64,000 nucleotides of DNA from Xenopus tropicalis (taxonomy: Eukaryota > Chordata > Amphibia > Anura > Pipidae): assembly GCF_000004195.4 (NCBI RefSeq), contig NC_030678.2, positions 95,624,904 through 95,688,903 of the forward strand, given 5' to 3'. Below the pieces are notes generated by a model that saw only the letters and a program-made list of their open reading frames with translations, searched no databases and was not told where the DNA came from. How positions within the stretch are numbered: the stretch's first letter is position 1; each line of letters begins with the position of its first letter. Shown here piece after piece: positions 40,976 through 52,477 of the stretch. The translations under genes were made by a program, and so were the position numbers.

Positions 40976-41487
40976 AGTTATAAGTGCTGCACTCTCAGTA
41001 AGTACCTGTGAGAAAGAGCTGTCATTGAAAATTGCCTTTCCTACAGGCAATATAGCAACTGAATATACCATCCCATCTATTGCAAATGGAAACACTGCAC
41101 AAAAAACACTTTATATGCGGCACTCCAGTGTCAACACTCAAAAATGTGGAAGCAATCATTTGTAGCTACTGGTTCCTTATTCTGTTTGTACGTAAACAAC
41201 TAAATCCCATTGTTAAAAATAGCCAAATGAACAGTAGGAATTGGAATCATCATCAAGCAGTGGTAAATCAATGTATAACATGGAGAATAAAATTTCAGAA
41301 TTAATGCTTAATTGTTACCATGAGATTTTAAATAAAAATACATTTTAAGATATACTGGGAACTTATTGTATCTTTATCTATAAAAACTGTTTAAAACTGC
41401 GACTGTGAATGGATGGAATATGCTGATAATATTGTGGTGATAAGGATAGTCCTGAAAAACTGCAGATAGAACATGCTTGGACAAAAG

Positions 41488-42060
41488 ATTTACAGGGGCA
41501 GTATGTCCCCCCTTGTTCAACATGAGTTCAATGAATATGGCTTAGTTTTTATTGAGTTAAACAGGGCAAATGGTGAAGCAGATGTTACTGCATGTTTGGT
41601 TAATACAAGGGTCCCCAATCTTTTTTACCCATGAGCCACATTCAAGGGTTAAAATGGATGGGGAGCTACACAAGCATAAAAAAAGTTCCTGGGGTTGCCA
41701 AATAAGGGCTATGATTGGCTATCTGGCAGACCTTATATTGACTGGCAGCCTACAGAAGGCTCTGTTTGGCAGCACACATGGTTTTGATGCAACCAAAACT
41801 TGCCTTCAAGCCAGGAATTCAAAAATAAGCATTTGCTTTGAGGCCCCAGGGAGCAACATCCAAGGGGTTGGGGGCACCATGTTGCTCACAAACCATGGTT
41901 AGGGATCACTGGGTTAATACAAGGTAGATAATTAGATTACCAGTATACAATCCCTCTTACTTTACCCATTGTTGTGCTCTAGTGATCAAATTATCTACCC
42001 TGCAGAGCTTCACTTTCCCTGTTTGCCCTGTTTAGCTCAATAAATAACATTGAAAAATAT
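41488..42060. mobile_element. MITE related to 9290-9541, interrupted by a hAT-like insertion
   Basis: The left end 'tttacaggggcagtatgtcc' and 'cccttgttcaacat' match the end of the 9290 element, and 'caaggtagataattagat' (41921-) matches its middle. 41606-41911 is a later insertion. The right boundary is lost near the (AT)n run. Confidence 0.5.
41606..41911 (+). mobile_element. hAT-like MITE with perfect 8-bp target duplication
   Basis: GGTTAATA at 41598-41605 is repeated at 41912-41919. The element begins 'caagggtccccaatcttttt' and ends 'aaccatggttagggatcactg'. The interior 'gagccaca..gagctacacaagcat' matches the diverged copy at 18306. An 8-bp duplication and C-A-starting ends fit the hAT superfamily. 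It has a 110-codon ORF with no transposase features. Confidence 0.82.
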
Positions 42061-42069
42061 TTTTAATGT

Positions 42070-42075
<6 letters not shown>

Positions 42076-42146
<71 letters not shown>
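42076..42146. repeat. (AT)n microsatellite
   Basis: About 70 bp of pure AT dinucleotides next to a MITE end. ORFs reading Tyr-Ile repeats through it are artefacts. Confidence 0.95.
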
Positions 42147-42150
<4 letters not shown>

Positions 42151-42476
42151 GTATTGGACCCCTTATCCGGAAACCCATTATCCAGAAAGTTCTGAATTAC
42201 AGAAAGGTCATCTGCCATAGACTCCATTTTAATAAAATAATTCAGATTTTTAAAAATAAATTCCTTTTTCTCTGTAATAATAAAACTGTACCTTGTACTT
42301 GATCCCAACTAAGATAGAATTAATCCTTATTGGAGCCAAAACAATCCTATTGGGTTTAATTAATGTTTAAATAATTTTACCAGTAGACTTAAGGTAGGAG
42401 ATCCGAATTACAGAAAGACCCCTTATCCAGAAAACCCCAGGTCCCGAGCATTCTGGATAATGGGTCCCATACCTGT
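42147..42476 (+). mobile_element. Xenopus-type MITE 'acaggtat.ggaccc' (copy 3, complete)
   Basis: Inverted ends: left 'acaggtattggaccccttat', right (reverse complement) 'acaggtatgggacccattat'. Flanked by TATATA on both sides, so a TA or longer AT target is likely. Non-coding; 330 bp. Confidence 0.88.
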
Positions 42477-42937
42477 ATATATATAAGGAATAAGGTATGT
42501 TCAGCACACATTTATTGAACTCCTGGGGGTATACTGCTCCTTAAAGTAGTATCAAAGTTAAAGATTTGAGTGAAGTTGGTGAATTAAAAGAATAGAACCC
42601 ATATTATCTCCTGCGTTTATCGGCAGTAAGGACAAACCTGAAATTGTATTTAATATAGAAAGGAAGCAGTGGGCTGCTTTATAACAATGTCATTAAATGG
42701 CTTAATAGTTTAATATACTGCAGTTACAATACTGTTACAAAACCTTTCCTGCCTCAGGATGCAACCATTTTTTTATTGTCATGCACAGTCTCTTCTCTTA
42801 TTATAACAGATCTCTGTCTTGATATCTGCATGATTTGACCTTCACAGACATTTGATCCTTTATATGGCTGCACTTATTATTATTGAGCTGAAGCTGTTTG
42901 GACTTTTCTACTTTACTTAAATCACGTAGTTCATGTG

Positions 42938-42988
42938 TATATATATATATATATGTATATATATGTATATATATATATATATATATAT
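42938..42988. repeat. (AT)n / (GTAT)n microsatellite
   Basis: TATATA with interspersed GTATAT. A short inverted segment 'ttcggtcctcgataggacctt..aaggtc'-like sequence follows at about 43030-43095. Confidence 0.85.
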
Positions 42989-43429
42989 AAATAATCTATA
43001 TAATTATCCAACATATATATATATAGAATTATCCAAAGTTTCGGTCCTCGATAGGACCTTTCTCAAGGGTCTTTTTGGAGGACTGAAACATTGTATAATT
43101 CAGTGTGTTCACAATAAAATTGCAAATGCTTTTATAGGGTGTGCCCTACAATATTTTTTATATAAATATATATATATTTGAACAGCATGTATATTGTTTC
43201 AAAGTGACGGTGTGCTCCAGGAATATTGGCATAAAAGCTTCACAGGATTAAATAAAGTATAGTTTTATGCTACATGCAGCAGTATTATAGAACTGTATTT
43301 GAAAGACTATTGGTAGATCTCGGGATTTGATTACTGCTGGATCTATCCGAATGAAGAGTGGGCTTGTTACGTCATAGTTTGGGAATCACCTGCCTGGTTT
43401 GGCTGTGGATTGTGGCAAATGCCATAGAC

Positions 43430-43760
43430 CAGGCATCCTCAAACTATGGCCTGTCCCCCAAGGTAATTTACCTGGCCCCCCACTACCTGTCTGCCGGGGA
43501 GCGGGAAGTGGGGGAGCAGTGAGCTGGAGGACGCAGCGGGGAGCAGGGAGCGGGATGGCGCAGCAGGGAACAAATAAACAGGTAGTGGGAGGACACAGCG
43601 GGAGCAGGTAGTGGGAGGACACAGCAGGGAATGGGAGGACACTGCAGGGAGCAGGCTGTAGTTTGAGGACATGGGAGGCGTGGTTTGAGGACTACAGTCC
43701 AGCCCCCAACAGTATGAGGGACTGTCCCCATGTCATGTTTAAAAAGTTTGAGGACCCCTG
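43430..43760 (+). mobile_element. hAT-like MITE with near-perfect 8-bp target duplication
   Basis: CCATAGAC (43422-43429) and CCATATAC (43761-43768) flank it, differing at one base. The ends are 'caggcatcctcaaactatgg' and 'gtttgaggacccctg', inverse to each other. The interior has 'gggagcaggcag'-type GC-rich repeats ('agcgggaagtgggggagcag') that give spurious ORFs. Confidence 0.85.
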
Positions 43761-44127
43761 CCATATACAATCACAATTTGTTGGGCTGGTGGGGGGCTGT
43801 TTTGGCCCAAACATAATATTCCTTGATGTTGACTCCCTTATGTAGTTACTGAGCTAAGGACTATAGAAACTTAAACTTAAGTATTCCTGTCTGTGGCCAA
43901 CCTTATGAGTTGCTGCCACCTAGTGACCTAACTGCCTACTACATTTACAAGCTCTTGTTCCTGTGCTTAGAGCACTTCCCACTTTTGAATAAGTTTGCTG
44001 AGTGGAGACATATTCACCAGTTAATGGGTTAACTGAGTGTTGGGAGCAGCAGGCAGTGGGCTCACTTTTTTTCCTGTGGTTACTTCCTCTGGCCTGCAAC
44101 AGCTGAAGTTCAGCAGCAACTGGTGGG

Positions 44128-44245
44128 TTACAGAATGGCAGGTTGCCATGTGTCTGGTTTTGAACCAAACAGCCTGGTTTTCAGAGGGGCTGTCTGGGTC
44201 AAAACTTCTTGCCCAGCATTCCAAATTAGGAAAACTGGGCAGGAC
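44128..44245 (+). repeat. Fragment of the 'aggttgccacctg' repeat
   Basis: 'aggttgccatgtgtctggtt' and 'gctgtctgggtcaaaact' are shared with the intact insertion at 44673-44918. Confidence 0.55.
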
Positions 44246-44257
44246 TCTCCAAGATTG

Positions 44258-44396
44258 CCCTACCCCCCATTTTTTCTTTCGCCGGAACTTACGAAAAATA
44301 ACGGCGTAAAATCTGGCGTTCAGGAGGTGATCTTCTAAGTTTATTTTACGCCGTTTTTTGGCGAATTTGTTTTACACAGTATAATAAATATGCCCC
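44258..44396. repeat. MITE end 'ggggcatatttattatactg'
   Basis: 'cgccggaacttacgaaaaat', 'aacggcgtaaaat' and the inverse 'ttttacgccgttttttggcg' form a short inverted structure, ending in '..acacagtataataaatatgcccc'. It resembles a known frog MITE type, here without a clear partner end. Confidence 0.5.
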
Positions 44397-44535
44397 TTGA
44401 ACACTGAATACAATGAGATCACAAATGTTACTGTATGCTGTCTGCATCCCCTCCACAGTTTTAAATGCTTTGTTAATGACTGCTTTAGGCATTTCTGTTA
44501 TATGTGTGTGTACATTTTTATTGTATATGATAAAC

Positions 44536-45325
44536 TTAAAGGAAAACTAAAGCTTAACTAAAGAAATAGACTAGAAATGTTGTACATTATGTTTTGTATT
44601 CTGTACACGGAAAGATCTGTGCCCCCAAAAATGCCCCAGTAGCTCCCCATTTTCTTTTGCTGATTCACTGCAAGGATTGCCACCTGTCCAGTTTTCGCCC
44701 AGATAACCCGGCTCTTGTTAGGGCTGTCTGGGTCAAAACTGCCTGCCTGGTTTTTCCAATTTCACTCTCGAAGAGTGACACAGCTATTGGCCAATCACCG
44801 ATCGCCACAGCATAGACCCGCCCCGCGATGGGCCAACCCATGATGTTGTTGCCCTGCCCAGTGATGTCACACTCCGCCTCCCTGCCCAGAGTTTCCGGGA
44901 AGGAGATGTAGAAACCCTATTCACTGCACATGCTCTGTGCTGCTGTCAGTTAGGGCCCAATGCACAATATACTGTATATACAGAATATAAATGCCACAAT
45001 ATAGGACTAAGTAGTAATTAATACAGATAACCAGTGCAATTGGCATCAGAATTTAATAATTAAACCTGTAGCATCAGCTTATATGACAGGCCACCCTCAT
45101 GTTTGGCTTGATAATTTGTGACAACCCCTAAGCTAAGCTTCCCAACAACTTCTCAGAGCCCACTGAGCATGTGAGTGTCACTGACACTTTACAAAATGGG
45201 GAGTTTGAAGTCCTGGATCATTGCTGCTACTGAGATTCTGAAACTTTAGGCTGGTATAGTAAGAACAGTATTTGAAATATGGCATTTTTAACCATATTAA
45301 TTTTTAGAGTTTAGTTCTGCTTTAA
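44536..45325. mobile_element. TTAA-flanked MITE 'aggaaaactaaagcttaac'
   Basis: TTAA at 44536-44539 and 45322-45325. Inverted ends: left 'ttaaaggaaaactaaagctt', right (reverse complement) 'ttaaagcagaactaaactct'. A separate 246-bp insertion lies inside at 44673-44918. Non-coding. Confidence 0.78.
44673..44918 (+). mobile_element. Short insertion with a 10-bp target duplication
   Basis: ATTCACTGCA is present at both 44663-44672 and 44919-44928. The insert begins 'aggattgccacctgtccag' and ends 'gatgtagaaaccct'; the ends are weakly inverse (agg.ttgc against agggtttc). It is GC-richer than its surroundings and non-coding. A 9-10-bp duplication fits Mutator-like elements better than hAT (8 bp), but the class is my inference. 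A fragment of the same family is at 44128. Confidence 0.7.
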
Positions 45326-45439
45326 AGGGAAACTACAAAATTGAAAATGTATCTCATGGAAATAAGGATACAAATAAGTTTCTCTGTATAATCAATCCTG
45401 TCTTAATCTTAAGTATTCTCTTCTCGGTAATCTCTCTTT

Positions 45440-45762
45440 GCTCAGAGTTGTATTTTGGGGTTTTCTGGATAAAGGGTTGTTCCGTAATTTGGATCTAAAT
45501 ACTATTAATTACTCTACCAAAAATACTATTAATTATTCTACCAAAAAACATTTAAACATTAAAAAACCCAATAGGACTGTTTTGCCTCCAATAAGCATTA
45601 ATTATCTTAGTCGGGATCATGTACAAGGTACTTCTAATTTGTTATTCCAGAGAAAAAGGAAATATTACGTTTTTACATTTTTTTTATTAAAATAGAGTCT
45701 ACAAAAGATGGCTTTCCTGTAATTCAAAGCTTTCTGAACAATGGGTATCCAGATCTGTACAG
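45440..45762 (-). mobile_element. 'acaggtat.ggaccc' MITE (copy 4, worn)
   Basis: 'ttttggggttttctggataa', 'ttgttccgtaatttggatct', 'catttaaacatt', 'ggatcatgtacaaggta' and 'atgggtatccagatctgtac' follow the family in order. The left end is degraded. Confidence 0.7.
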
Positions 45763-47574
45763 AATTTAATTAATTATATTTAGAAGGTGTCTTGTTTCCA
45801 TGAGATGAAGGTTATAATAAATGTTTATTTTTATAGTAGTTGCTTTATAAGTGTTCAGCAATAGGAAGACCCCGCCGCAACGCCTAATTTTGTTAAGCTA
45901 ATAAGTTAAAAGACACTTTTTGGTTTAATTGAAGAATTAATCTTCATCCAGGTCTTTTTCTTGATTTTTCCTGCCCTTTTCACCATTGTAGGATATATGG
46001 GAACTTGATAAATTAACAATAATAAAGATTACACATGGCATCATAAGACAGAATTATTGGATTTTACCTAAGATTTAATGACATTTATAATTGTCACTTC
46101 TGATATAGGAAGAATGTGACAAAATCCTACCAGATGGCTCTAAAAGACATTATGAAGCAACAGGGGAGAAATTAATTACATTTGGTCAATGCCAAATTCA
46201 CTTAAATGTTATGAATTTTACTGCTAGCAGCAAAGCAATGGAACAACTGGAAACGGTGTTATTGTTGAGCTGTAGCAAATAAATGAGCAGCAGTGATGTT
46301 ATTAATCTCACAGGCAAGTTGCATATCAATCTTTCGACTAAGGTGGTTTCACATGAGGTGCCTCTGGTATCGGCAATAGATTTCTGTATCATGGCTTTGA
46401 TTTCCACTGCTAGCTAGATGCACATCAGTTCATTTCCCCCTGGCTTGGTTTTGTAAATATTTATGTGGATGATTGCCTTTTTGCTAGCTATTCCCTGGAG
46501 TGCCTTGTGATAAGCATGTTTTGCTTTGTGCAGAACTCTTTCTGTCTGCTAATTGTCTCCGAAGCCTTAACTAGGGGTGCACAAAACAGATGCTCTCTAT
46601 ATTAAATTAAACTGGGCATATTATGTGCGGCTGCTTCAGAAATTGCCCTGTGAAAACAAGCAAGAATAGTTCTTTAGCAAAAAAAACAGACATTTTCAAC
46701 TTTATTTGAAGTAGAATATCCAGTTTATTGTAGTTCACACAGTATTTGAAGGGTATCACACTTTCCCCTTCTACAGTGTTCCTTTGTGTGACAACATTTG
46801 AAAGCATATGTTGGTGTTCTGCTGCTTTCAGTGCTGGGTTTATAACCACATGCTATCTGTTTTTCCATATGACATTTCTGTCTATAAACTGTTGCTTACC
46901 CATGTCTCACTTCTGAATGTCTGCCTTTTATTGATTTGTACTTGACACCTGACATATCTTGCTTGATTGGTTATGTAAGGCAAACATTCCTCCGCAGCTT
47001 ACATCCAGGCAGGGCCAGAACTACAGAGGAAGCAGACCCTGTGGTTGCAGGGGGACCCATGAGTGCAGAGGGCACAGTACGGCCCTAATTAAAGAGCAAT
47101 TTCAATATGTCTTGGCAGAATAGGTCACATTACCAATGTTTTGGGGTCCTAAATTAAATTTGCTGTGGGGCCCAGTAATATTAAAGTTATATAAGTTATC
47201 AGGGATGGTGTAAAGTCAGTAAATGCTGACACTGACAGAATGAATTTCTTTAAGATGTCTGCTGGGGAAAATGAATTCTCTGAACATAACGTGATTATAT
47301 TTTCTGTTCTAAGATCAGTGGCTTGAGACACAGGGAAGGCAGCCAGCAACTGAGATCTAAAAATCCCCCTTACTCCCTGAGTTATTGCCATGCAAATAAG
47401 AACTCCAGACAGCATCCGTGACATAGGCTTTCTACCAACTTTATTCATTCATCAGTAACACCAGAGAAGAGAATAGCCAGTAGCACAGATAAGCCACAAG
47501 AACTAATAGAAATGTATGATTCTTTGCTTTTCTGGGTTCCTTTAAACAAATGCAGAAAGAGTGGGTTCTTAAAA
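45763..47574. other. Intronic stretch, no gene
   Basis: No coding signal. A repeat fragment at about 46996-47173 ('cagggccagaactacagagg' to 'ctgtggggcccagtaat') is shared with 6033-6080. The rest looks unique. Confidence 0.4.
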
Positions 47575-47621
47575 TTGAAGGGGTTGTTCACCTTTGAGTT
47601 GACTTTTAGTATGATGTAGAG

Positions 47622-48563
47622 CAGTGCTGTCCAACTGGCGGCCCGCGACCCCCCTCTGTGTGGCCCCCCACCTGTCTGGCTGCTTTGATGGCTTACCTTT
47701 GTGTAACCTTTAAATGGTATCAGTACTGAGATTAACTGGCCCCCTGCATGGTTCTCACCTCAGATTCAGGCTGTAATCCCTCTGTATTGTTTAAAAATGT
47801 AATCCCCTGTGTTGTTCACACCTTTTAATACCTGCATTGTTCATCCCCTGCAGAGTTCACACCTCAGGCTCAGGCTGTAATCACCCCCATTGTTCACCCG
47901 TTTTCACCTCAGACATAGGTACTGTAGGTATCTATGTAGGTACTGCCTGGACTATGCTGCCAGTGTGTATGGCACACACAGGGAGCATAGGGTAGGCAGA
48001 GTATGGCACGCACAGGCAGCATAGGGCAGGGAGGGTATGGTACACACAGGCAGGGTAGGGCAGGCAGAGTATGGCACACACAGGCAGCATAGGACAGGCA
48101 GAGTATGGCACACACAGGCAGCATAGGGCAGGCAGAGTGCTGCCTGTATGTGCCATACTCTGCCTACCCTATGCTGCTTGTGGGATGTGAACCTGGCAGG
48201 GGTTTGTTGTGGGTGTTTGTTAGCAGTTGGAAATAGCCATTAAATGGTCCCTAAGGTGTGTAAGTATGTGCTGGGGGTTGCTGTGCTATCCACAGGGGAG
48301 GAGGAGGCATATGGATTTAACAGTATATCTTAATATGACATAATATAATTCTTTCACATATGAATGACGGTTGATATCCCCACAGTAAGGACCAAGCATT
48401 TGGGATTTTGCTGTGCTACCACCATTGTGATAAAATAGGCGTGGTTTGAAGTGGGTGTGGTTTCAAAAAGGGGAGTGATCAAAACTTGCTTTCATTAACG
48501 GCCCTCCACTATGTATGCTAGAGAAATTCCGGCCCTCGGCACCGCAGAAGTTGGAAGGCGCTG
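47622..48563. mobile_element. hAT-like non-autonomous element (copy 2), perfect 8-bp TSD
   Basis: ATGTAGAG at 47614-47621 and 48564-48571 is a perfect 8-bp target duplication. The ends are 'cagtgctgtccaactggcgg' and 'gaagttggaaggcgctg'. The first ~130 bp match copy 1 (27190) nearly base for base, including 'cccgcgacccccctctgtgt'. The interior holds a shorter version of the same minisatellite (47985-48140). No transposase. Confidence 0.93.
47985..48140 (+). repeat. Minisatellite 'gtatggcacacacaggcagc'
   Basis: About five units of 34-35 bp ('gtatggcacacacaggcagc' then 'atagggcaggcaga'), homologous to the array at 27655-28095 but shorter. An inverted unit follows at 48140-48175 ('ctgcctgtatgtgccatact'). 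Confidence 0.88.
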
Positions 48564-48845
48564 ATGTAGAGAGTCATATTCTGAGACAATTTGCAATTGG
48601 TCTTCGTTTTTTTGTTATTTGTGTTCTGGTATCTGGTTGCTAGAGTCCAAATTACCTTAGCAACCAGGGAATGGTTTGAACAAGAGACTGGAATATGAAT
48701 AGTAGAGGGCCTGAATAGAAAGTTAAGTAATAAGAAGAAATAATAACAATACAACTATAGCCTCACAAAGCAGCTTTTTGGCTGCTGGGGTCAGTAACCC
48801 CTATAGCATACTTAAAGTTAACTCAAAGGTGAACAACCCCTTTAA

Positions 48846-49317
48846 CTTGCACTGTTTGCAGTCAATTGCTTTGACTTTTGACCCACTATGTTCAAATGTG
48901 TATCTGCTCACATGAATCCCCTAAACTTATAAAAAATTTATAAGGTATAAATACGATTTATATGGTATTCACGACTCTTTCTGCATAATCAGCTTCAGCC
49001 TAAACGAGAAGAAACAAACACACCCAAAACTATCCTACAGTAAAGCATTTTCTAAAAGCAACAGAATAAATTTCAAGTACCTGGTTTCAGTAACATTGAT
49101 TGGTTAATACTACAGAGCATTTTGCAATGTTTTGTAAGACTGAGGCTTGGATATTTACGTATACATTAACTGTACCTCAGAAATGACAATGAGGTTAGAA
49201 ATAAGACCTTTATATGCCTTGTAAGGTTGAAACTTCATATGTACAATGACCACTTTAGAGATTTAGGGAAAAGTATGTTTTGTGCTTTAGATTTTAGGAA
49301 TACTGCCACTACATGTA
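48846..49317. other. Intronic stretch, no gene
   Basis: No repeat ends or coding signal recognised. Confidence 0.4.
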
Positions 49318-50088
49318 CTGTATATGTATGTATATCTTTATTTATAAAGCGCTACTTATGTACGCTGCGCTGCAAGGGAGAAAGGTTTAAGGCGGGAAGC
49401 AGCAGTAGTAGTGGGGGGCGCAACCAAACGATTGCTCTGCGAGGAACGAAGGAGTCGGCCAGGAACGTACGGAGACACAAGGGAAGAGATGTAGTGAGGA
49501 GCAGAGGAATGGAGGGCTTTGAAGGTTAAGAGAAGGAGTTTGTAGGATATTCTTTGTTTAATAGGAAGCCACGATAAGGACTTTAGCAGGGGAAGGGCCT
49601 GAACTCTCCTGGGTGAAAGGAGGAGAATTCTGGCAGCAGTATTTAATATAGACTGTAGGGGGGAAAGATGGGAGTTAGGGAGGCCAGTTAATAGCAGGTT
49701 ACAGTAGTCAAATCGGGATAGGATCAGAGCATGCATGAGCAGCCTAGCTGTTGCAGTAGAAAGAAAGGGACAGATTTTGGCAATATTGCATAAGGAAAAG
49801 TGACAGGTTTTGACAGTGGTATTAGTATGGTCAGAGAAGGAGAGACTGGAGTCAAAGATCACCCCCAGACAACGCGCCGAATCGACAGGGTTGATGAGGG
49901 TGCCATCAATAGAGATAGAAAAGGGGGGGGGGTAGGACCAGGCTTAGGCAGAAAGATCATTAGTTCAGTTTTTGTTAGGTTCAGTTTGAGGTGGTCGAAA
50001 AGTAAATTTGGATATCATCAGCATACAGATGATATTTAAAGCCAAATGAACAGATAAGATCTCCCAAAGACAGTGTGTAAAGGGAGAG
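49318..50088 (-). mobile_element. L2/CR1-like LINE, 5'-truncated and internally deleted (copy 2)
   Basis: Homologous to 32318-33508. The 3' end is 'tgtatgtatatctttattta' plus 'taaagcgctacttatg'. A deletion joins the 3' UTR to coding sequence at about 49374. The coding remnant (49862-49356 minus) reads SLSFSDHTNTTVKTCHF, LILSRFDYCNLLLTGLP and LQSILNTAARILL; the YADD region upstream is broken up by indels. The 5' end, at about 50088, lies within roughly 10 bp of the equivalent point in copy 1. Confidence 0.8.
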
Positions 50089-50594
50089 TACTACATGGCA
50101 GTCCCCTAAAATAAATTGACTTCATGGTTGCCTAGTCACCAGGTGGCACTATGGTGCTTGTATTGCAGGTTGGCATGTGTATAAGTTGAAATGGTAGTGG
50201 TATGTCTTTATGTCTGTTCACCTGAGGAAGAATTACGCAGTGTCACATTTCTTCACTAAATAAAAGGCTAATGTTGTGAGTACATCAAAATGCTCTCCAG
50301 AAGTTATACTGCCATGTGGTGCCAGATTCTTCAGCATTTCCATAAAGGAATAATATAGAACTGTCTTAACCAGAAGTAGAAGAAAGGTCTGGTGTATATG
50401 CAGAGGCCTAAGCACATCCCTTAAATAAACAACAAGACAGCAAGAGACCCAGTACAGCCTTCCATTTCTGTAAAGTGCTTTGCTTTTTCCTTCATTTGAT
50501 TTTGTATTCCAATATGATAGTAGTTGGGTACATAGGAATATGGGAGCTTGTAGCAGAAGGTAGAAAACGAGACAGAGTGTGTTGCATATTATTG
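50089..50594. other. Intronic stretch, no gene
   Basis: A 154-codon minus-strand ORF (50233-50697) has no recognised domain and overlaps the Helentron-like element; not considered a gene. Confidence 0.4.
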
Positions 50595-50859
50595 TGTTGG
50601 GTTGAACACCCCAACATACTGTTCTTCGACTTTGGCTTCTTCTTCCACTTCTTCTTCCGCTTCTTTTTATTCTTAGCGCCCCCCATTTTCTAAACACTAC
50701 TCCTCCTACAGTTTTAGGGGTACAACACCCAAACTCTCCACACTTCTTCGCCCTATAGTGGAGCAGGTTGCTTGTGCTTTTCTAAGCGATCCCTCCCCCC
50801 GTCTTTTTGTGGTGCCCCTCCGAACACCCCAATTTTTCCATTGACTTTGACAGGGAAGA

Positions 50860-52217
50860 TTTTCAAACTGCTGCCACACTTACAGCTTTGAAACTACAGC
50901 CCCCAAACTTGAATAACATAATAATGGGGTCACCCCGAATGAAACAGCAACATTTGTTGGATGACTCCAAAGTAGGAGGGGCCAACAACAGCCAATCAAA
51001 TTTCACCCATTGACTTTAATGGGAAATTGAAACTGCACTCCCCAAACTTGAATCACATAGCCATGGGCTCAGCCTGAATGAAAATAAGATGATTGTTGGA
51101 TGCACAAAAGTGGGCGGAGCTGTGAACAGCCAATCAGATTTTACCTATTGATTTGGCAGAAATTCAACCTGCTGCCATTCTCACAGTAATAACCCCAGGG
51201 TCCCCAAACTTTTTACACTTGGTCACTAGGGGACTGCAGTTTTAGTTCTGAAAAGTGGGCGGAGCCACCAACAGCCAATCAAATTTCACTTATTGATTTT
51301 TATTGGTTTGATGCCAGAGTTCCAGTCACTGGGTGACTACGCATTCAAGTTTTTTTAAAAAAAATGCAAAGTGGGAGGGGCCGACAACAGCCAATCAAAT
51401 TTTACCCATTGACTTTAATGGGGAAATTGAAACTGCTGCCAATCTTACAGCTTTGAGGCTACACTCCCCAAACTTGAATCACATAGTCATGGGGTCAGCC
51501 TGAATGAAATTATGATGATTGTTGGATGTCCAAAATTGGGCAGAGCTGTGAACAGCCAATCAGATTTTACCTATTGACTTGGCAGAAATCCAACCTGCTG
51601 CCATTCTCAGAGTAATAACACTGCGGTCCCCAAACTTTGCAGAGTTAGGCACCAGGTAAGAAAAAGTGGTCGGAGCCACCAACAGCCAATCAGAGTTTAC
51701 CTATTGACTTTCAATGGGGAAATCCAACCTGCTGCCATTCTCACAGTATTAACACCAGGGTCCCCAAACTTTTCACAGTTGGTCACTAGGGGACTGCAGT
51801 TTTACTTTTGAAAAGTGGGCAGAGCCACCAACAACCAATCAGATTTTTTCAAACTTTGGAGAGCTAGTCACCAGGTAACTGTGGTTCAGAGTTGGAAAAA
51901 GTGGGTGGAGCCACCAGCAGCCAATCAGATTTTAACTATTGGTTTTCAATGGGGAAATTCAACCTGATGCCATTCTCACAGTATTAACACCAGGGCCACT
52001 AGGGGACTGCATTTTTAGGTTTTAAAAAGTGGGTGGAGCCACCAACAGCCAATCAGACTTTACCTATTGAATTTTTTTGGTTTAAATTTAAAATGCTGCC
52101 GTTCTCACACTATTTATGTCAGGGTTCCCAAACTTTGCACAGTCAGTCACTGGCTGACTACATATAACAAGTGGGTGGAGCCACCAACAGCCAACCCATT
52201 TCCACCCATTAAATTTC
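50860..52217 (+). repeat. Degenerate tandem array, left part (~10 units of 85-165 bp)
   Basis: Each unit has 'aaagtgggcggagccaccaa', 'cagccaatcaaattt.acc', 'attgacttt.aatggggaaat', 'ctgccattctcacag' and 'ccccaaactttgcac'. The 'gccaatca' core occurs near 50990, 51128, 51270, 51388, 51553, 51680, 51831, 51916, 52037 and 52185. Unit length varies by internal deletion. Stop codons are frequent; no gene. Confidence 0.9.
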
Positions 52218-52477
52218 ATTGGTTTATATATTTTCTTTTTAAAGTATTTGTTTATTTTGTTTCAAGACAAACAAACATGTAACATTGTTAACAATCATTT
52301 CTTGTTCAGAGCACTGAGTCGTCAGTATACAGAGGATATCTATACAGAATGTAAATCGTACATATTCACCTAGGGGTTGTACATTAAACAAATTTCCAGT
52401 CATTTTATGTTATTGGTCATTCTTTATACATTGTGATCTTAAAGAGGCATTTCTCTATTGATTTTGTGGGACAGGTT

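Larger units (their letters stand above)
47575..48845. mobile_element. TTAA-type MITE 'aggggttgttcacctttgag', host of a hAT-like insertion
   Basis: Inverted ends: left 'ttgaaggggttgttcacctt' (TTAA changed to TTGA), right (reverse complement) 'ttaaaggggttgttcacctt' at 48842-48845. The internal 'gtatgatgtagagagt.atattctgagacaatttgcaattgg' is a very common Xenopus sequence. It is interrupted at ATGTAGAG by the element 47622-48563. Confidence 0.88.

Noticed and set aside
42066..42308. Tyr-Ile repeat ORFs on both strands
   Set aside because: Translations of the (AT)n microsatellite and adjoining MITE.
43386..43770. Cys/Pro/Ser-rich ORFs in several frames
   Set aside because: GC-rich internal repeats of a hAT-like MITE with near-perfect target duplication.
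50233..50697. 154-codon minus-strand ORF
   Set aside because: Crosses into the Helentron-like left end, has a lysine/arginine-rich end from a low-complexity tract, and shows no domain.
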